Of a stretch of 64,000 bases of DNA, positions 1-13,773 are shown one piece after another. How positions within the stretch are numbered: position 1 is the first letter of the stretch; the number at the start of each line of letters is the position of its first letter. The notes beneath the pieces were generated by a model. It was not told the origin of the DNA. It saw only the letters and a list, made by a program, of their open reading frames with translations, and searched no databases. The position numbers and the translations under genes were made by a program. Origin of the DNA: Lycocorax pyrrhopterus obiensis (taxonomy: Eukaryota > Chordata > Aves > Passeriformes > Paradisaeidae); contig JACSVZ010000014.1 of assembly GCA_014706295.1 (NCBI GenBank), positions 73,256,435 through 73,320,434 on the forward strand, in the 5' to 3' direction.

Positions 1-3000
1 AGCTCCACCCCAGGAGGGGAGCCTCGGACTCGTTCCCAGCAGCTGGAAGGGGACACCTTACAACACAGTGTTTTACCTGGCACTTCAGTACCCAACCCCT
101 TTTTTTGGGTCCCACCACAAGGGGAGCCCATCCCGTTGACGCAACACTTTGAAGAATTAAAATGCCGTGCAATTAGCGGTGACGTTGTATTGCTCAGGCA
201 GGATCAGGGCTGTGCTGTGCTAAGCCCTTCCAGACGGGTAGATAAAAGTCTCTGATCCATAAAGTAGACAAGGCATTAGTAGAAATACAAGAGATGAAGC
301 TGAAAAAACAGAAGAAAGCTGGGACAGCAGCTCACAAGTTTTTGCAGGCTGAGGGGCTGGCAATCATCTCATATGGCACAGAGAAGAGGACAGGGAGAGG
401 TGGCTCTGCTTGGCCTCACAGAGCACTAACTCTTATTACAGTCACTATCAAAGCTGGAGGAAATTGCATCCGTTTTACTGTTGAAACATACAGAACGTAC
501 AAAACTTCCCCAGCATCCATAAACAGTTAAATATATGAGAAAACAGAGGACAAGAGCTTGCTGTTGTTCTTCAGCCTCAACTTGTATTGCTTCCAGTGGC
601 CATTTCACCTCAATAAAGACAGAAGGATCCAGGCACAATGTTTTTAATTACAAGTGGCATTTCTAGGCCTTCTGTGGTTGGTGCCTAATCCAAAAAAGTG
701 ACTTCACTTTGGACTCGAGCATTATGGATGCTCCGTGTAGAAGACAGGCTGCAAACTGGTTTCCATCCTGATTTAATAATAGGTTCATGATCCAAAAGGG
801 AACTTTAAACACTTTACTTCAATATTCAGACTTGAAGTTTTCTCTCTGTAAAGAGTTTTATAACCCGGCAATAAAAGACTGCCTTTGAAAGTTGACTTGG
901 AAGGTCTTAGGGAAGCTGGGGATTTTTAGATTTGAAGCTTCCTGTACTTAACTGTTGAACAAGAGATAAACAAATTGGCAGATTGCACGAGCAAATCTGC
1001 CCTGAGCAGGTGAGATGAGTCAAAAAGGAGTCAGAGCGTGCAGGATGCTCCAGTGCAGGAACACTTCCAGCTGTGCTTCCTGCAGGGCGGAGCAGAGGGG
1101 AGGGGAGCCCCTGGGATGGGGTTTGGTGGGGCACGGTGCCTGCAGGGCAAGGGCCCCAGAACCAGAGGGAAAGGAGAGACAGCACACGAGACACGCAAAG
1201 AAAAGGACCCAGATGAACTCTGAGGTCTGGTTTCTGCGTGGCAGATGGCCAGGAGAAATATTTCTCTACTGGGTGGATAAGGGCTCGTCTTCTGCTGAGG
1301 TGTAACCAAACCCCACTGAGGCTCCCGCGAGCTTTCAAGGAATTGGCAGAGACCAGGGGAATCCATGTGGAGAAAATCCCAGTTTTTATCCAAATGAGAT
1401 GTAAATGTTCTGATGGATGAGCTATTCACCATTTCCTCTGAGAACATTGTTGGACGTTCATTGCTAGGAGTTTTCCCTTTATTTCAATGACTTATTTATG
1501 TTATTGATTTCCACACAGTTTGCCTAGTTATGCCATTTTCTCTGCAGTCAGCTATTCTGTATGAGCCCCAAGGATCTGTCTTTCCCTCAGGAAGCTCCTC
1601 CTGGAGTCAGCTGCAATATCCCTGAACTGACTGGTAAAAGCCATTTGTGTTTGTATTCTCATGGCCTCTGAATGCTGGGACCTTGCCAAACCCTCATGGT
1701 TGCCTTTTAACCAAACTATTTTTACTGCATATATATAAAAACATAAATCCTATCACATCGGCATCTGGACATTTTGCTTTGCTCCTTCTCTAAAATTACC
1801 TCTGTTTGTCAATACTTTTTCAGGGTGATGCCTTCAGAACAAGATGTCAAACCACAGCAGAATATTTTATGTAATGCTTCAGTGTCACTTTTTCTGGACA
1901 TGGGGGAGCAAAACAGTCTTAGCGTAGTTTGGAATTTGAAAAAGGCTCTCTTTAGTGAGAGTCCTTAATGAATGTACTGCTCAGAGAAGGGAACTCTCAG
2001 TACTTGTTGCGAACTTGGGCACTAAACTCAAGATCCATAGAAAATTATTTCTAGAGGAAGAAAACACCAACAAAGAGAAGAGCGAGGCAGGAACAAAAAT
2101 TTAGCCTGAAAGAGGTTTAAAAAGAGGGAACACAAAGTGTATTATGGACTGAGGTGGGAGTTACCTCAAAGATGAGGCAGGTGTGTGGCTGCAGGCAGGG
2201 GGGAACATGCCCGCTGCCTGCCTTGCCTGCTCCTCCCAAAATAGATCTGGTCAGCCTGGACAGCAGCTGCTCCTCCCATGCCACGTCCTGGGGAGGGAAG
2301 GGAAGGTCTCTGACCTGCAGTCGAGTAATTCCTCAGTGCCTTGGAGAGCCATTGTGTCTCTGCCCAGCCACACAGGCAGCCATTCTGTGGAGAAACGGGA
2401 GCGTAACTGTATAATCATTTCTATGGTGACAAGGAGGGAGAACATAACTTTGAGATGTTTAGAATAATAATGTACCTAAGCAAGTGCACATTTTGAAACC
2501 CCCTGCTCGTGCATGAAAAGGTCCTGGGCAACTTCTGGCAGTGAGGAGAGACAGTCTGCCGTAAACCTCCTCACGGCAGCCTGGAAATTAATTTCCAGAA
2601 ACACAACTGACCACAGAGCAATTTTAGCAGTAGTTCTTGCTGAACCCTTTGTGGTAAACAACACTGTTAGCCGAGGACGGAGTGACCAGACTTCCAAATG
2701 AAGAGCCAGGTCTTCAGGCAAGTGTGGGAGCACCGCAGTGCCCATGGTGAGCTCCAGCATCCTTCATTCCAGGGTGCACTGACCCCTGAATTCCCACTCC
2801 AAGTGCAGCTCCTGGAAAAGCAGAACGGGCTGTACTCATTCACATTCACTTGCTTGCCTGAACTCCTTCTGAAAAATAAGCCCTAAAATATTTCCAATAA
2901 GTCAATTTAAAAAGGGTCTTCCAGTCCCTATCTGTCAACAGATAATGATTATCTGCAAGCAGTAAACAAATGTTTTTGGTAACTTGGGCCGGAATGCAAG

Positions 3001-3064
3001 GCTTCCTTGGGAAATGCAGTTGATTTGATTCAAATTCAAATGGCAAGACAAGAACCAAGACCAC
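1..3064. other. upstream intergenic DNA, no gene seen
   Basis: This is AT-balanced single-copy sequence more than 10 kb upstream of SSBP2. Open frames here are short, overlap on both strands and show no recognisable domain or splice structure. The stretch at about 1020-1330 is richer in G and C and therefore has longer chance frames on both strands. I see no promoter-like CpG cluster, RNA gene or clear transposon. Confidence 0.6.
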
Positions 3065-3157
3065 ATATGTGTGTGTGTATATACATATATATATATATAT
3101 ATATGCATACATATATATGTATATATATAGACGTGTATATATATCTGTGTGTGTTCC
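3065..3157. repeat. compound (TG)n/(TA)n microsatellite
   Basis: The tract alternates short TG runs with long TA runs: a TG block, about ten TA units, an ATGCATAC interruption, further TATATA blocks and a closing TGTGTG. It is self-complementary over the TA part, so it could extrude as a cruciform, and it is likely length-polymorphic. The tyrosine/isoleucine-rich open frames that cross it are simple-repeat translations, not genes. Confidence 0.95.
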
Positions 3158-6100
3158 AGGAAAGATGCATCAGGTTATTTTTAAAAGGAATAGGAATGGA
3201 TAGGAAAGAAATAGAAACAAATAGGAAAGAATGGGGTGAACCTTGCCTTCCTTGGGTTTTTACATGGCCCTGCATGAACTGACTTTCCTCACAAATCTTG
3301 AAAAAAAAGAGAATATCATCACAGAACATTTCAATGGCTTCAGGAGATAGTGAATTGTGTGAAACATGTTGGCCATTGCTATGCCTTTTGCTTTGGCCAT
3401 AGCTTTGGTCATTTTGACTCGAATCTTGACATGATTGGCTTCCAATGAACCCTGAAACAAGGAATGTAGCACATATCTTTAACTCTAGAGTGCTTCTCGT
3501 TGTGTAAGACATTCCCTGTGTTTCAGATTGCTTGGACAATGTCGCCAAGCTTGTCAGATTCTCCTTCTGTTTCTCATAAACTCACACAATACTGCAGAGT
3601 TAGGCTTCCATCCTCATGCAGAGAAACATCCAGAACCATCCAAAAGACTGTTTACATTGACATCAGAGAGGATGGAAAACAAATTATGACATTTGTGTTT
3701 GTGTTAGGAGCCAGATACCGCTGGAACCATGGAAATCAGGGACAACATTCAGATTGGATGCTTGCATCTCTCAATCTATTTTTAATTTTCAAGCAGACCT
3801 TATCTGGGGACCTTGAAACAGTTTATTAGTCCCCTACTGTTCTGACATCCATCTGTCCATGTACTTCCCAAAAGCGGAGGGCTGTTGAAGATCTATAGAT
3901 ATATATGATGTGAGTTCACTGGAAGGGTTTAAAAGAAAGATTTTCCTCACTGTTTCCCTGATGTCCTTCAAAAAATTTTGAAGTTTGTTGTTTCCTTACT
4001 CCTTAGCAGCAATCCCTAGCCCTACACTGTTCCAAACCACCCTGGTTTCAATGGGAAACTCACTCCTGAGCAGACAACATGATCAGACCTGCTGCAGCTG
4101 AATTTAGTACGTGGTGTTTCCCCAGACAAGAAAAGCACCTAGGGAGGTGAAAGGGGATTCAAGAAAATCAGTGAAAGACAAAAAAAGTCCCACTGTTAAA
4201 AAAAAAAAAACCCAAACCCCCATATTTCTTAAAACTAATTTTGAAGATTCGGCATGTAGGCAGAAAGAGAAATATAATATAAAGAGAATCTCCTTATTAT
4301 TGTGTATTTCTTTGCCGGATTAATTTGTCATTTCCACCAACATGCAAGTTACTTTTAATACCAGCAACTTTTTTTAAAAAAGGACTGTGTTTGTCAGGAT
4401 TGAATGTGCTCAACCCGCAGTATCAAACCCAGAACAATTCTCACGAGCAGCCACTGATTGATGATGGAGAAGTGGAGTGTTTGGGAAGCCACATCACTGC
4501 CTGCTCCTGATTCCCCTTGAGGCAGCGAGAAATCAGGGCCAAACTCTTTAAGGAATGGTTAAAAAGGAAGACAAGGGAGCAAGCTGGCACACGGAACACA
4601 AGCTGGCAGATGGAAATGAACCGGCTCCCTGATTCCTTGGTATTCCAGGCAACTGAGGCATCTTCTCCCAGTAAAATATATTTATCCCCACAATCTTAAA
4701 TAACATTTTCTCCATTGTAAGGTGGGACACTTTGGGCTTATGAGAAATTTGAATACACTGAACAGAGAATGCTTAAAATCTGCAGTATGACCCAGACTCC
4801 TGCCAAGAACACATAAAATAATGCAGCTCTTCAGAACCACAAATATACAAGTCAGGATGCTGGAAAAGACTGGATATTGGGGTGGACTGAAAAATGGCAT
4901 TAGAAGGACCAGCTGTGCAGGGAAATCAGGACAGTCTCTTTAAGAGAAGGCTCATGATCAGACAGAGATGCCAGTCTCAGGGTTGCTGCAGGGTTTTGTG
5001 CTGGGCAACGAGAGCAATAACAAACTAAAGAATTTTTGACATTTTAACTTTTTTGAAAAACGGTACAAAGGAACCACCTCTGGATATTGTAAAACTCACA
5101 AACAAATTCTTTACAGCTGCACGAGGAAAGATAACAATGAGAGCCTGATATTTCATTCCTCGCACAGTAAAAAATCCCATTATGGCCAATGCAGTTAGGG
5201 GTGCACCAGCTGTATTCTGGGAATTCTATGTAACTCCTGCCTCCTCCTGAACCAAAACCCCCGAGGCCAAGGAGGGAGATTAAAAAGCCCTCCTCTTCCA
5301 TATACATGCTGTTCCACATTCCTGTTTGCTGGCCAGTGTCTGGGATGGAGTGAGTTGTCATAATGGGACACGATGCCCTCCCAGGGCACAGAGCAGGCTT
5401 CCCACACCTGCCTCCCTGCCCTGAACTCCTCTCAGTTAGCAACAGCCACATAAAAAATGCATGTGTTCCTCCCTCACCAAAATCCGTACCTTGGGATGCA
5501 CTGGTCAGTCACAGCTTGTGCTGCTGGAAGAATATTCTGGGTTTTGTGTTCTTTTAAGTGCAGGAGAAAATGAAGGGGGGAAAAAAAACCCAGAACATGC
5601 AAGGAAATGGAAGGAATTAAAACATCTCTGCTTCTCAAGGCCACTTTTAAATCACCAGGGGAAAAAGGGTACCACAGGTCAGGCAAGCATCATGAAACTA
5701 GGCTATAAATTTTGACCGTAAAAGAAGGATATTTTAAACAACACAATTCGCCTTAGATTTCAGGCTCCTCCTTACTCAGATATCCTAGGAAAACACCATG
5801 CCAGGCAGCAAGTATATGGAGAACTCAACAGGAGAGAACAGATGGGAGAAGCCTCTGTTTTTTTCACAGCCCTAAGGCATCCTTGTTCCCTTGCTCAGGA
5901 CTCGGTTTTGTAACCAGCCCCGCTCCAGCTGCTCGGGCCAGGGCTGGGTTCTCCCCACAGACCCACAGCACCACTTCTCCTGGGACAGATGCACCACCTG
6001 GGCAGAAACCCAGTGGCTTCAGCCCCGAGAACAGCTCTGCCTGTGTAAACAGATCTCTCAGAGACCAAACAAGAGGTCAGAGGAGCTTGTTCTCTTCAGC

Positions 6101-9100
6101 TCCCTAAAAAACACCACCAAGCTTAGACACAGTAAGAGCAGCTCAAAAACCAGCAGAGAAGTCATCAGCAGAGGTTTTTGTTCAAGTATACCATTTATAG
6201 CCAGAAATGGAGAAGCAAGAGAACTTTTGGAGCTCTCAGTTCAGTCCCATGGCTCCTGTAGGTTCTCAACAGGCTCCCACAACCCTTTGGGTGCCAAGAC
6301 CTCCTTTGTGGCAGAAATCCTTATGTTTTATGTTTACCTTAGACCCGGCAGTCCCTGGAGACCCTGATTTGGGGTTGTCCTCTCTTATCCATCACACCGA
6401 ATTCCCAGCACTTGGCGTAAACGAAAAAGATTTTGAATAAATCCTTTAATGAAAAAAAAATGACAATGGGCTTAACTTTGGTATTTAGCTTCAATTCCTT
6501 GCTGAGTTTGCCTGGAAGTGGAGCTAGGATGGACCTGAAGTGGATATACACCACAATACAAACTGGTGGTGCTGGTTACTTCTATTCAGTCATTTGTGAT
6601 AAGTAATTCTCAACAAAATTTGGTATTTTCCTTCTCTTCGAAGCCAGAAGTGATTATTTCCATTTTCCTATACCTCCCCCTGGCATGCTGGTATCAGGAC
6701 ACCTAGTAAAGTATTTCAGAGGGGAAGTCCGCAGATTCGTGTGATATTAGTTTCTTAGTTAAACAAATAATTGCAGATACATCAATGATGTGGATTTTTC
6801 TATCCTGAATGTTCACAAGTTGGTGTCATTTGACACCATTAAATGAAAAATTGAAAAATTGGGCTCTGCTCCTGGTTTGTAGTTCATCCTGGATTTCCAC
6901 AAAGGCAGTTGCAGGATAGGGACCTCAGAAAAGGAAACGATGAAGCAGAAGTGCAGAGAAGAGAGGAGAGAGAAAGGAGAAGAGTTTGTTCCTTCCATTA
7001 ATATGAAACTGTCCATTTCCCAGCTGCAGGCTCATGAAAAGGAGACTTCTTGGTTATTACCCAGTAATTCAAACCTTACAAACCCACCTCAGAACACACA
7101 AAGACAAGGTAAAAAAGGATTTTTTTATTGCAGTTTCATGAAATCTGATCCCCAGCAGAGCTCGGAGAATTCACTAAGCTTTTGAACACATATGCAGACT
7201 GGTATCAATTTCTTTTTTTATTTCTTCCTTACCAGATGAACAATATATATTAACAATATCACATGTGTGTGTGTTGAGGGAAACAAAACATACATAAGCA
7301 TAAATTAATGAATGATGCTGTGATTTCCTTTTTTACTTTTAACACTGCTCTGGGCCAGCTGTTAAACAATCAGTCAGACCTGGTACAACTTTGATTTGAC
7401 ATGTGCCAGTGCTTTTTATCATCACCACCCCCTCCTTGGGCCACAGGTCCAGAAGAGAGTGAAAGTCTCTCAGTTTTCAATATATTCTTAGCTGAACACG
7501 AAAACCTCAAATGGTCCATAAAAAGCAGAAGAAGTTCAAATCTTGTTGTTGAAAACCAGTGGAGCCACACTCGGCTATCAGAGTCCACTGTCACATTTTG
7601 TACTTGCTGAAAAGCAGAGCAAGCCCACAGACAATTGTTTTATTTTCTGTGATTCCTGAGATCCAGAGAAGTTAGTTCCTTGGAATATTAAGCCCACAAA
7701 ACAGGCTGGAAAGATCTCCATCCTCTGTGGATTACACACTTCGACGGAGGCAGAAAAGCGGCACAGAGGCTTGGATGTGCTGATAGAGCGTGGCTGATGT
7801 GGTACAGCACAGGGATGGCACTTAATTCACCAGTATGTGCTCAGTAAATATGTGGAGAGAGAGAGAGGACCATTTAATTAATCTTCTGAGTTAGGTATGA
7901 ACTTCTAATGCAAAGACCTACCCAGAGAGTAGAACATCACACGTGTTTGTTTTATAAAACTGTGCAAAGGTTTGCCAAAGCTGTCACAGTGTGATAGCTT
8001 TGGCCATTTATTTTCCCAGATCTTCACTTTGAGTGCCACTGCTTGCTTTGGAGTCTCTTCTTTATGAGCAGACTTTAATAAATGTAAAAATCTCGAGCGT
8101 TCTGAAGAGGTTTTTTGCCCTAATCATGGTTAGCTCCAGGCTACAGGGGAAGCCTTTCTGCTGTCACACTTGTGCAACCTGAGTCCTGCCAGGCCCACAG
8201 CCCACTGCAGGCAACCTCATCAGTGCAGCTTCACAGAGTTGCATTTTGGCTAATCCTAATCCTAAACCCAAAAGAAACAAATGTGTTAAATAAGCCTGTT
8301 GAAGTCGACAGCAGTCTGCATATGTCAAACCAACTTGGGAATTATCAGCAACTCCATACTGGGATCAACCTTTTCCTGCAACATATTGCTGAGGGTAGTG
8401 ACCCTGAAAATAAAAGCAATTTTGATGCTGCTAATGTGATTTCTGGCTTTTTTTTTTTTTTTTAGCACAGCACTAACTGCTAAAAGTGGCAGCTAAGGCG
8501 CTACAGCAGCAAAGTCCTTTGTCACAAATCCCTGCACCCACATCATGCAAAGATAGATCTGCCCGTGTGGAGCTTCGAGTGGGATCGGGGTCCCATTTAG
8601 CCTCACATCCACGTGTTTCCCCAGTTTTCATGCTGTTCTTCTGCTTACTGCCACACACAGCACAAGGAGCCGCATTCCTGATGTGACACATCACTGAACC
8701 AGCAATGGTGACTTTCAGCTATCCTTCAAATGATTAATAACTAAGGCTATGTACTACTTTATCTTACTTTTTTTTTTTTCCCCACAGACTGGGTTGTCTG
8801 GTAAAATATAATTTCCATCAGATGGCTTAAAACTACCAGCTAACCAATGACATCAGGGAGATATCTCATGCCAAGGGTGTTTATGTATATGCAGACATAA
8901 TTTTAACCCAATTACCAAATAAATTTCACCAACAAAAGTATCGATTCCCATTCTAGAAGTAAAAATGTGTGGCTGGGGAGAAGAGGAAGACTGGTTTTGG
9001 ACTTTTCTTCAAGAGAGGCAGCACGAGCTGAACCCTTAGCCAGCACCAAAGGCACACATGTGAGTGTCTGTGTGAGAGAGAGAGGCTGTGACAGCCCCTC

Positions 9101-9519
9101 CAGTGGAAACAGCACCAGGGAGAGCTGAAACCACATGAAACACCAGAAAATGAAGTCATGGAAGAAACCAGTACCCACAAATGTGTCTTTTTTCCACTGT
9201 AAGGTTCAGGCTGTGTGGCACTGGGTGCCCTGTACAGATAATTTCCCCTATTCTGAGCTGCATGTGTGCACAGTGTGTGAGCAGGCACAGCACAGCCAGT
9301 GAGAGCAATAAACCCATGGAAGGTTTGTTCTTAGCAAGTTCTGTTTCCAAACTGATCGTATTCGTGTTGTCTCCGGCCCCTTCATGAATGAACTGTGTAA
9401 CAGGAGGCTGCAAAATCGTCCTGGCTCCTTCTGCAAGTCCGGGAGGGAACTGGGGCTCCTGCTGGAAGCAGAAAGTGCAAGAGGTTACTGGGTTATTGAT
9501 AAGCCTTTCTTTGAGACCC
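3158..9519. other. upstream intergenic DNA, no gene seen
   Basis: Ordinary noncoding sequence with small homopolymer runs, for example an A-run near 4199-4210 and sixteen Ts at 8448-8463, and short GA runs near 7856 and 9071. No frame shows a recognisable protein, and no paired splice sites flank a conserved-looking frame. I cannot exclude distal regulatory elements of SSBP2 or a lncRNA, but nothing in the sequence marks one. Confidence 0.55.
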
Positions 9520-9575
9520 AGAATCATAGAGCATCTCAAGCTGGAAGGGACCCACAAGGATTATCCCTCCCTACC
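9520..9575 (-). mobile_element. CR1 LINE 3'-end fragment (antisense)
   Basis: The + strand reads AGAATCATAGAGCATCTCAA, then CTGGAAGGGACCCACAAGGA. This is the reverse complement of the familiar avian CR1 3' terminus, where TTGGAAGGGACC precedes the short ATTCTATG-type tail. Only about 55 bp are recognisable, so it is an old 5'-truncated copy inserted on the minus strand. It has no coding capacity. Confidence 0.75.
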
Positions 9576-12130
9576 CCTGAGCTATAATTACTTTTTTTTC
9601 CTCCTGGGTGGAGAAGAGGGGCAAATAAAGATTTTGTTTTGATCTACGCATTCCTGCCCCCTCCATTCTCCAGTAACGATTGAGGGCTCATCCAATCACC
9701 TGAGCAACCCTGGCTCATCTGTATGGCACAAGAATGAAAGTCTGCAGAACGAGTCTCATAGACAGTCCGCAGGAAGATTAAACATCCTACAGAAGGATGA
9801 GGGATTCCCCAGAAAAGGCTTCAAAGCTGCCTCAATCATGTATCTGTTGAAAAAGACAAAACAAAAGCTTCTCTCTCCTATGATATCTTGCCCAAAAAAT
9901 CTTCCCAGCTATACAACAATAAGTATAGATAACTAGAATTAAAACAGGGGAGTACCATTTACTGACTTAATTTCCTGAATGGCTCTTTGTTAAGGGCTGT
10001 GTGAAACCTGCCAGTTAGATTAATCAGAGAATTTTTAAGATCAACAGAGTGGGCAGAAACACAAATTAATAGCACATATTAATGTATCAGTGAAATTAGG
10101 ATCCTGTAATGTGACATTGTTTAAGTCAGCCCTGCACAGCCACACAAGCAATGTTTCACTGCAGATATCCTTAACATTAATCCATAATGTAACTAGCTGC
10201 AGCAAGAGAGAGGGGAAAAAAAGAAAACCACCCAGTTTGGAGCTATCCTATATCTCAGACAGGGTGATATGACATAACATATGTTTTAAAATGATAAAGA
10301 CTTCCAAGAATAGGATGCAGTTTCCAGAATAATATTCATACACGCCCAAACAAAAGCAAAATCCTGTAATAATTGAATAATTGCAGCTTTCTGTATCCAA
10401 GAAAAAGTTAAATGGGGAAAAAAATCCAGCCCAAACTAGCCCTTTTAAGTGGCTTAGCTGGTCAACACTCTTATACACAAAGCCCAGTGCTCTTCCCTAA
10501 AACCGAAGAATTAATCAGCATTATGTAAGAGATTTTTATAACACTCTAAAAATACATTGTGAATTCCTTTCCCGTGTCGGACTGAGAAGCTTTAAAGTAC
10601 TGCCACCCCTCATCCCCTTTTGTAACAAAGGCTGGATCTTCATTTCTGATATCGGAAACTTGAATTTTGCCTCAGCGCTGTGCCTCAAATCTCATTAATT
10701 ACAGCATTGGCCTCATGAGATACAACTGCTCCCGCTCAGAGCAGTGTTTGTGCTCGGAGTGACGGCAGCAAGGGCAGGGGTACACGGGCATTGCACGTGT
10801 ATCACCACTCCCAGGAAGAATTACTGACACACCGAACTTGGGACGACTGCGTGGGTGGTTTTTCGTGTGAATTTACCTCTTCACGAAGCAAAGTTTTGTC
10901 CCCACGGGATGGGGTTTTGTTGGTGTGGTGCTGACAGATAATACCCCACGACAGCATTCCTCCCAAGGCAGAGGTAACAGTACCCCGGCGGACCCGCAGC
11001 CTCCTGCGAGCGCCTCGCTGCTCTCTGCGCTCCGCTTTTCACATGCAGGACAAATAAGGGTTAGCACCATTTCTGCATTTTCCACTGAAGGATCTCTAAG
11101 CAAAATTACCAAGTCATCACCTGAATGTTAATGGTGGCTTGGGAAGCAGACCTGTGAAGAGAATGAGTTTTAGCATCTAGCATTTACTGAGGCCATCCTG
11201 CTCCTGTCCCAGGGCCCATCCCCACCCTCCCGAGGCTCATCCTGCTCTGCCCCAAATCACGATTTGATGGGCGAACCCACAAGGCATTGGCGGTCCTTCA
11301 GGCCAAAGCAAACCACAGGGATGCAGACAAATCACATGGAAAACGGGAACAAAGCATTTTCAGCTGCAAAAGTCCCGTCATGGGATGCATACCCAAAGGA
11401 CATTACCGCTATCTCGCCATCACGTTTTTGGGAAACATCTCAACATTGTCCTTTTCAAGAAGAAAACTTCTCCCCTTACAGGGCTGACACCACACTGACA
11501 CCGCCGTTTTCTCGGAATATCCCCCCACCTTTCAAACCACAAACAAATCGACCAAAACGACTGAGGCAAACAAAACGAGAGGTTCGGAGGATTGTCTTGC
11601 CCGGGAAGGATTTCGCCGCTGTTATCAGTTTCGTGTGAAAGCCCTGCTGATACCACGGCTGATGGGCGGCAGAGGGAAGCCTTGGAGAGGAGTTACTCAT
11701 GGTGTCTGATGGGCGATAAGGGCCGTTCCCCAAGGGCAGGCAAACACTCAGACCAAAGTTGTGCTCTGGGTGATCCGTATCGAAGTGCCAGCTGCCTCTG
11801 TGGCTTGACCGAGGATGTCCACGCTCACTCCTTTCCTTCCCTCAGCAACCTTCTGTTTTCTACATCGCACCCACAGCCCGAGTCCTTCTTTGTTCTCCGT
11901 CCTGACTCCCTGTCTGTCTGTCTGTCTTTGTGCCATGTCCCGCTGCCCGTGTTCGCTCCGGGTGCCACCAGCCGCGTCCGGCCCCGCCTCAGCTCCGGGT
12001 CACAGCACGAGTGAGAATCACCCTGCCCCAATGCCTCCCTTTGGCTCACTCCTCAGGAACTCCTCAGGTTCTCTCCCTACTCTGTACCCCCTTTAGCACC
12101 CAAATTCACCTTGAATTGTGCTTTTAGTTT
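9576..12130. other. upstream intergenic DNA with CpG-containing patches
   Basis: No gene is supported. From about 10560 to 12020 the sequence has more CpG dinucleotides than the DNA to its left, including a patch at 11490-11690 with repeated CG-containing words. This could be a distal shoulder of the SSBP2 promoter domain or an enhancer, but that is inference from base composition. A (CTGT)4 run lies near 11909-11926. A frame at 11267-11638 stays open for about 120 codons but resembles no family I know. Confidence 0.5.
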
Positions 12131-12272
12131 GCTTCCTCCTTTTTGCATCCTTCATTTCCTCATCGTTCATTTCCTCTGCAGACTTCTCCTTCCCTTCCAC
12201 TCACTCCTTCCTCCCTCTTTTTCTCCTTTCCCACTTTCTCCTCATACCATAACCCGCTTCCTCTGGTTTCCT
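12131..12272. repeat. pyrimidine-rich low-complexity tract
   Basis: About 140 bp of nearly pure C and T on the + strand, made of irregular TTCCTCC, CTTCC and TTTCTCC words with occasional purines. It lies about 1.6 kb upstream of the SSBP2 start codon. Purine/pyrimidine strand asymmetry of this kind can adopt non-B structure and can bind GAGA-type or PTB-like factors, but nothing here demonstrates function. Confidence 0.75.
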
Positions 12273-13264
12273 GGGTGTAGCTCGGGAGCAGGAGCCTCGG
12301 TCCCAAGCAGGGTGAATGATGTCAGCCTAATTTACTTCCTTCCCTAGATCCACTCCAACCACACTCTCATGCCGTTAATAAAAATAAAAAAAACACATAT
12401 AATGGGGTGAAAGCCCAAGACAACCAACTTTGGCACAAAATGTCTTTTGTTGCCGTGTGCTTTAAACTGATGAATTATTGCAGTGGGTTCCAAGAGCACA
12501 CACATCCCACACAGCCCACGCCGGGCAGGAAACTGCCACAAGCACCTCGGATTCTCCAGCCTCTCTCACTCCTTCCTGTTGTCTCTGCTACTCCCTCGCT
12601 AATTTGTTCCAGCCGCTCATTAATACTCTCCTAATCCCCCCTCCCCAGTTTCACCTCACCAACCATTCCCTTCGCTCCGGCAGCTCAGAATCCAGAGGAT
12701 GTTTTTTTCCCCTTGCAGCTCCAACAATGATAAACAGATGCTGGTGGTCTAAGTCTGGCACAACTTCCCTGCTCGAATTTTGGTCGGGTTTTTCGTGGCC
12801 CTGGTTGTCCCTGACATTTCCCTGCCAACACAACGGGGAGATAGATGTTGGGTGCATTTGCAACCTGGCCTGACCAAAAAAAAAAGCACTTGGCGTTAAA
12901 ACACCAAAATACTAAAAGCCCCCCTCACACGGGGCACACATGGCAGTGGGTTTACAAGGTTAGTCGTAGTTTAGACATAAGCAGGCACCAATATCTGCAA
13001 AATCTGGGACTGTGGTTGAGGAGGAAGAGCAAAAAATTCCAGAGCTTCGGGTACTTAAAAAAAGAGAAATCAAGTAACAAATGGCCCCAGTGGCTGCTCT
13101 CTCTCTCCCCTCTCTGCGGAACACGCAATTATTGCCATGTAACTTTAAAAAAAATCAAAGCATTTCCTTGAATTTTCTTCAGACCGTGGGTGTTTTTATT
13201 TAATTTTTTTTTTTTTTATTTTCTTAAGCTCCTCTAAGACACGCTGCCGTGGTTCAGGAAATGT
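12273..13264. other. promoter-proximal intergenic DNA
   Basis: Sequence between the pyrimidine tract and the CpG island. It contains short A-runs near 12385 and 12877 and a run of fourteen Ts at 13204-13217 just before base composition changes abruptly. No gene or RNA is recognised. The sharp AT-to-GC transition after 13217 marks the left edge of the promoter island. Confidence 0.6.
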
Positions 13265-13364
13265 TTCCTCCCCACCTCCAGCCGCCACAGGCCGGTGCCG
13301 GCTCTCGCCCTCCTCCGTCGCTGCGGGGTCCCTTCCCCGGGGGGACCCCCTTGGGGTGCGGGCT

Positions 13365-13399
13365 GCGGAGGGAGCCTCGGGGCGGAGGGAGCCTCGGGG
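13365..13399 (+). repeat. 17-bp tandem duplication in promoter
   Basis: The word GCGGAGGGAGCCTCGGG occurs twice head to tail with a 17-bp period, inside a block dense in runs of four or more G. It lies about 450 bp upstream of the start codon. It may add a second Sp/KLF-type site and contributes to G-quadruplex potential. Assembly or sequencing error is possible in such DNA. Confidence 0.7.
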
Positions 13400-13720
13400 G
13401 TGTATTTGGGGGTGCGAGGCGGGGCGGGGGGCTCGGTGGGGCGCGGGGGGGCCGCCCGGGGGGGTCCGGCGGGGACAGGGGGCGGCGGTGCGCGGGCGGA
13501 GGCCGGGGCCGTGCGGTCGCGAGTCCGGTCCGCAGTTTGCGTCTCTCCGGCGCGCTCCCTGCTCGGCGGCGCGGCGGCGGGGGGGACGGCCGGCGCCGGG
13601 AACAGCCGGTTGTTTAAAATCCTTCTCGAACCGTTTCTAATTCCCCCTCGCGCGGGGAGCGGCGCGCGGGGGGGGCGGGGCCGGGCCCGGCCGGATGCGC
13701 GCCCCGTCCATCACCGCGCG

Positions 13721-13739
13721 GGGGGCGGGCCCGGCCAAT
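13721..13739 (+). promoter_or_regulatory. GC box followed by CCAAT box
   Basis: GGGGGCGGGC (Sp1/KLF-type) lies at 13721-13730 and CCAAT (NF-Y-type, context GGCCAATGG) at 13735-13739, roughly 100 bp upstream of the SSBP2 ATG. This adjacent arrangement is common in TATA-less CpG-island promoters and supports a transcription start shortly downstream. The motifs are seen directly; binding is inferred. Confidence 0.65.
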
Positions 13740-13759
13740 GGCGCGCGCGTGTGGCGCCC

Positions 13760-13773
13760 GTCACCGTGGCGAC
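13760..13773 (+). promoter_or_regulatory. RFX X-box-like imperfect palindrome
   Basis: GTCACCGTGGCGAC fits the RFX consensus GTNRCC-NN-RGYAAC with one mismatch (G for A in the right half). It also contains GCGACGG and CCGTCACC arms forming an imperfect inverted repeat across 13758-13775. It lies 20 bp downstream of the CCAAT box and about 70 bp upstream of the start codon. RFX-family occupancy is inference from the motif. Confidence 0.45.

Noticed and set aside
3007..3548. 170-codon reverse frame and tyrosine/isoleucine-rich forward frame
   Set aside because: The distinctive part is a translation of the TG/TA microsatellite; the rest has no homology I recognise.
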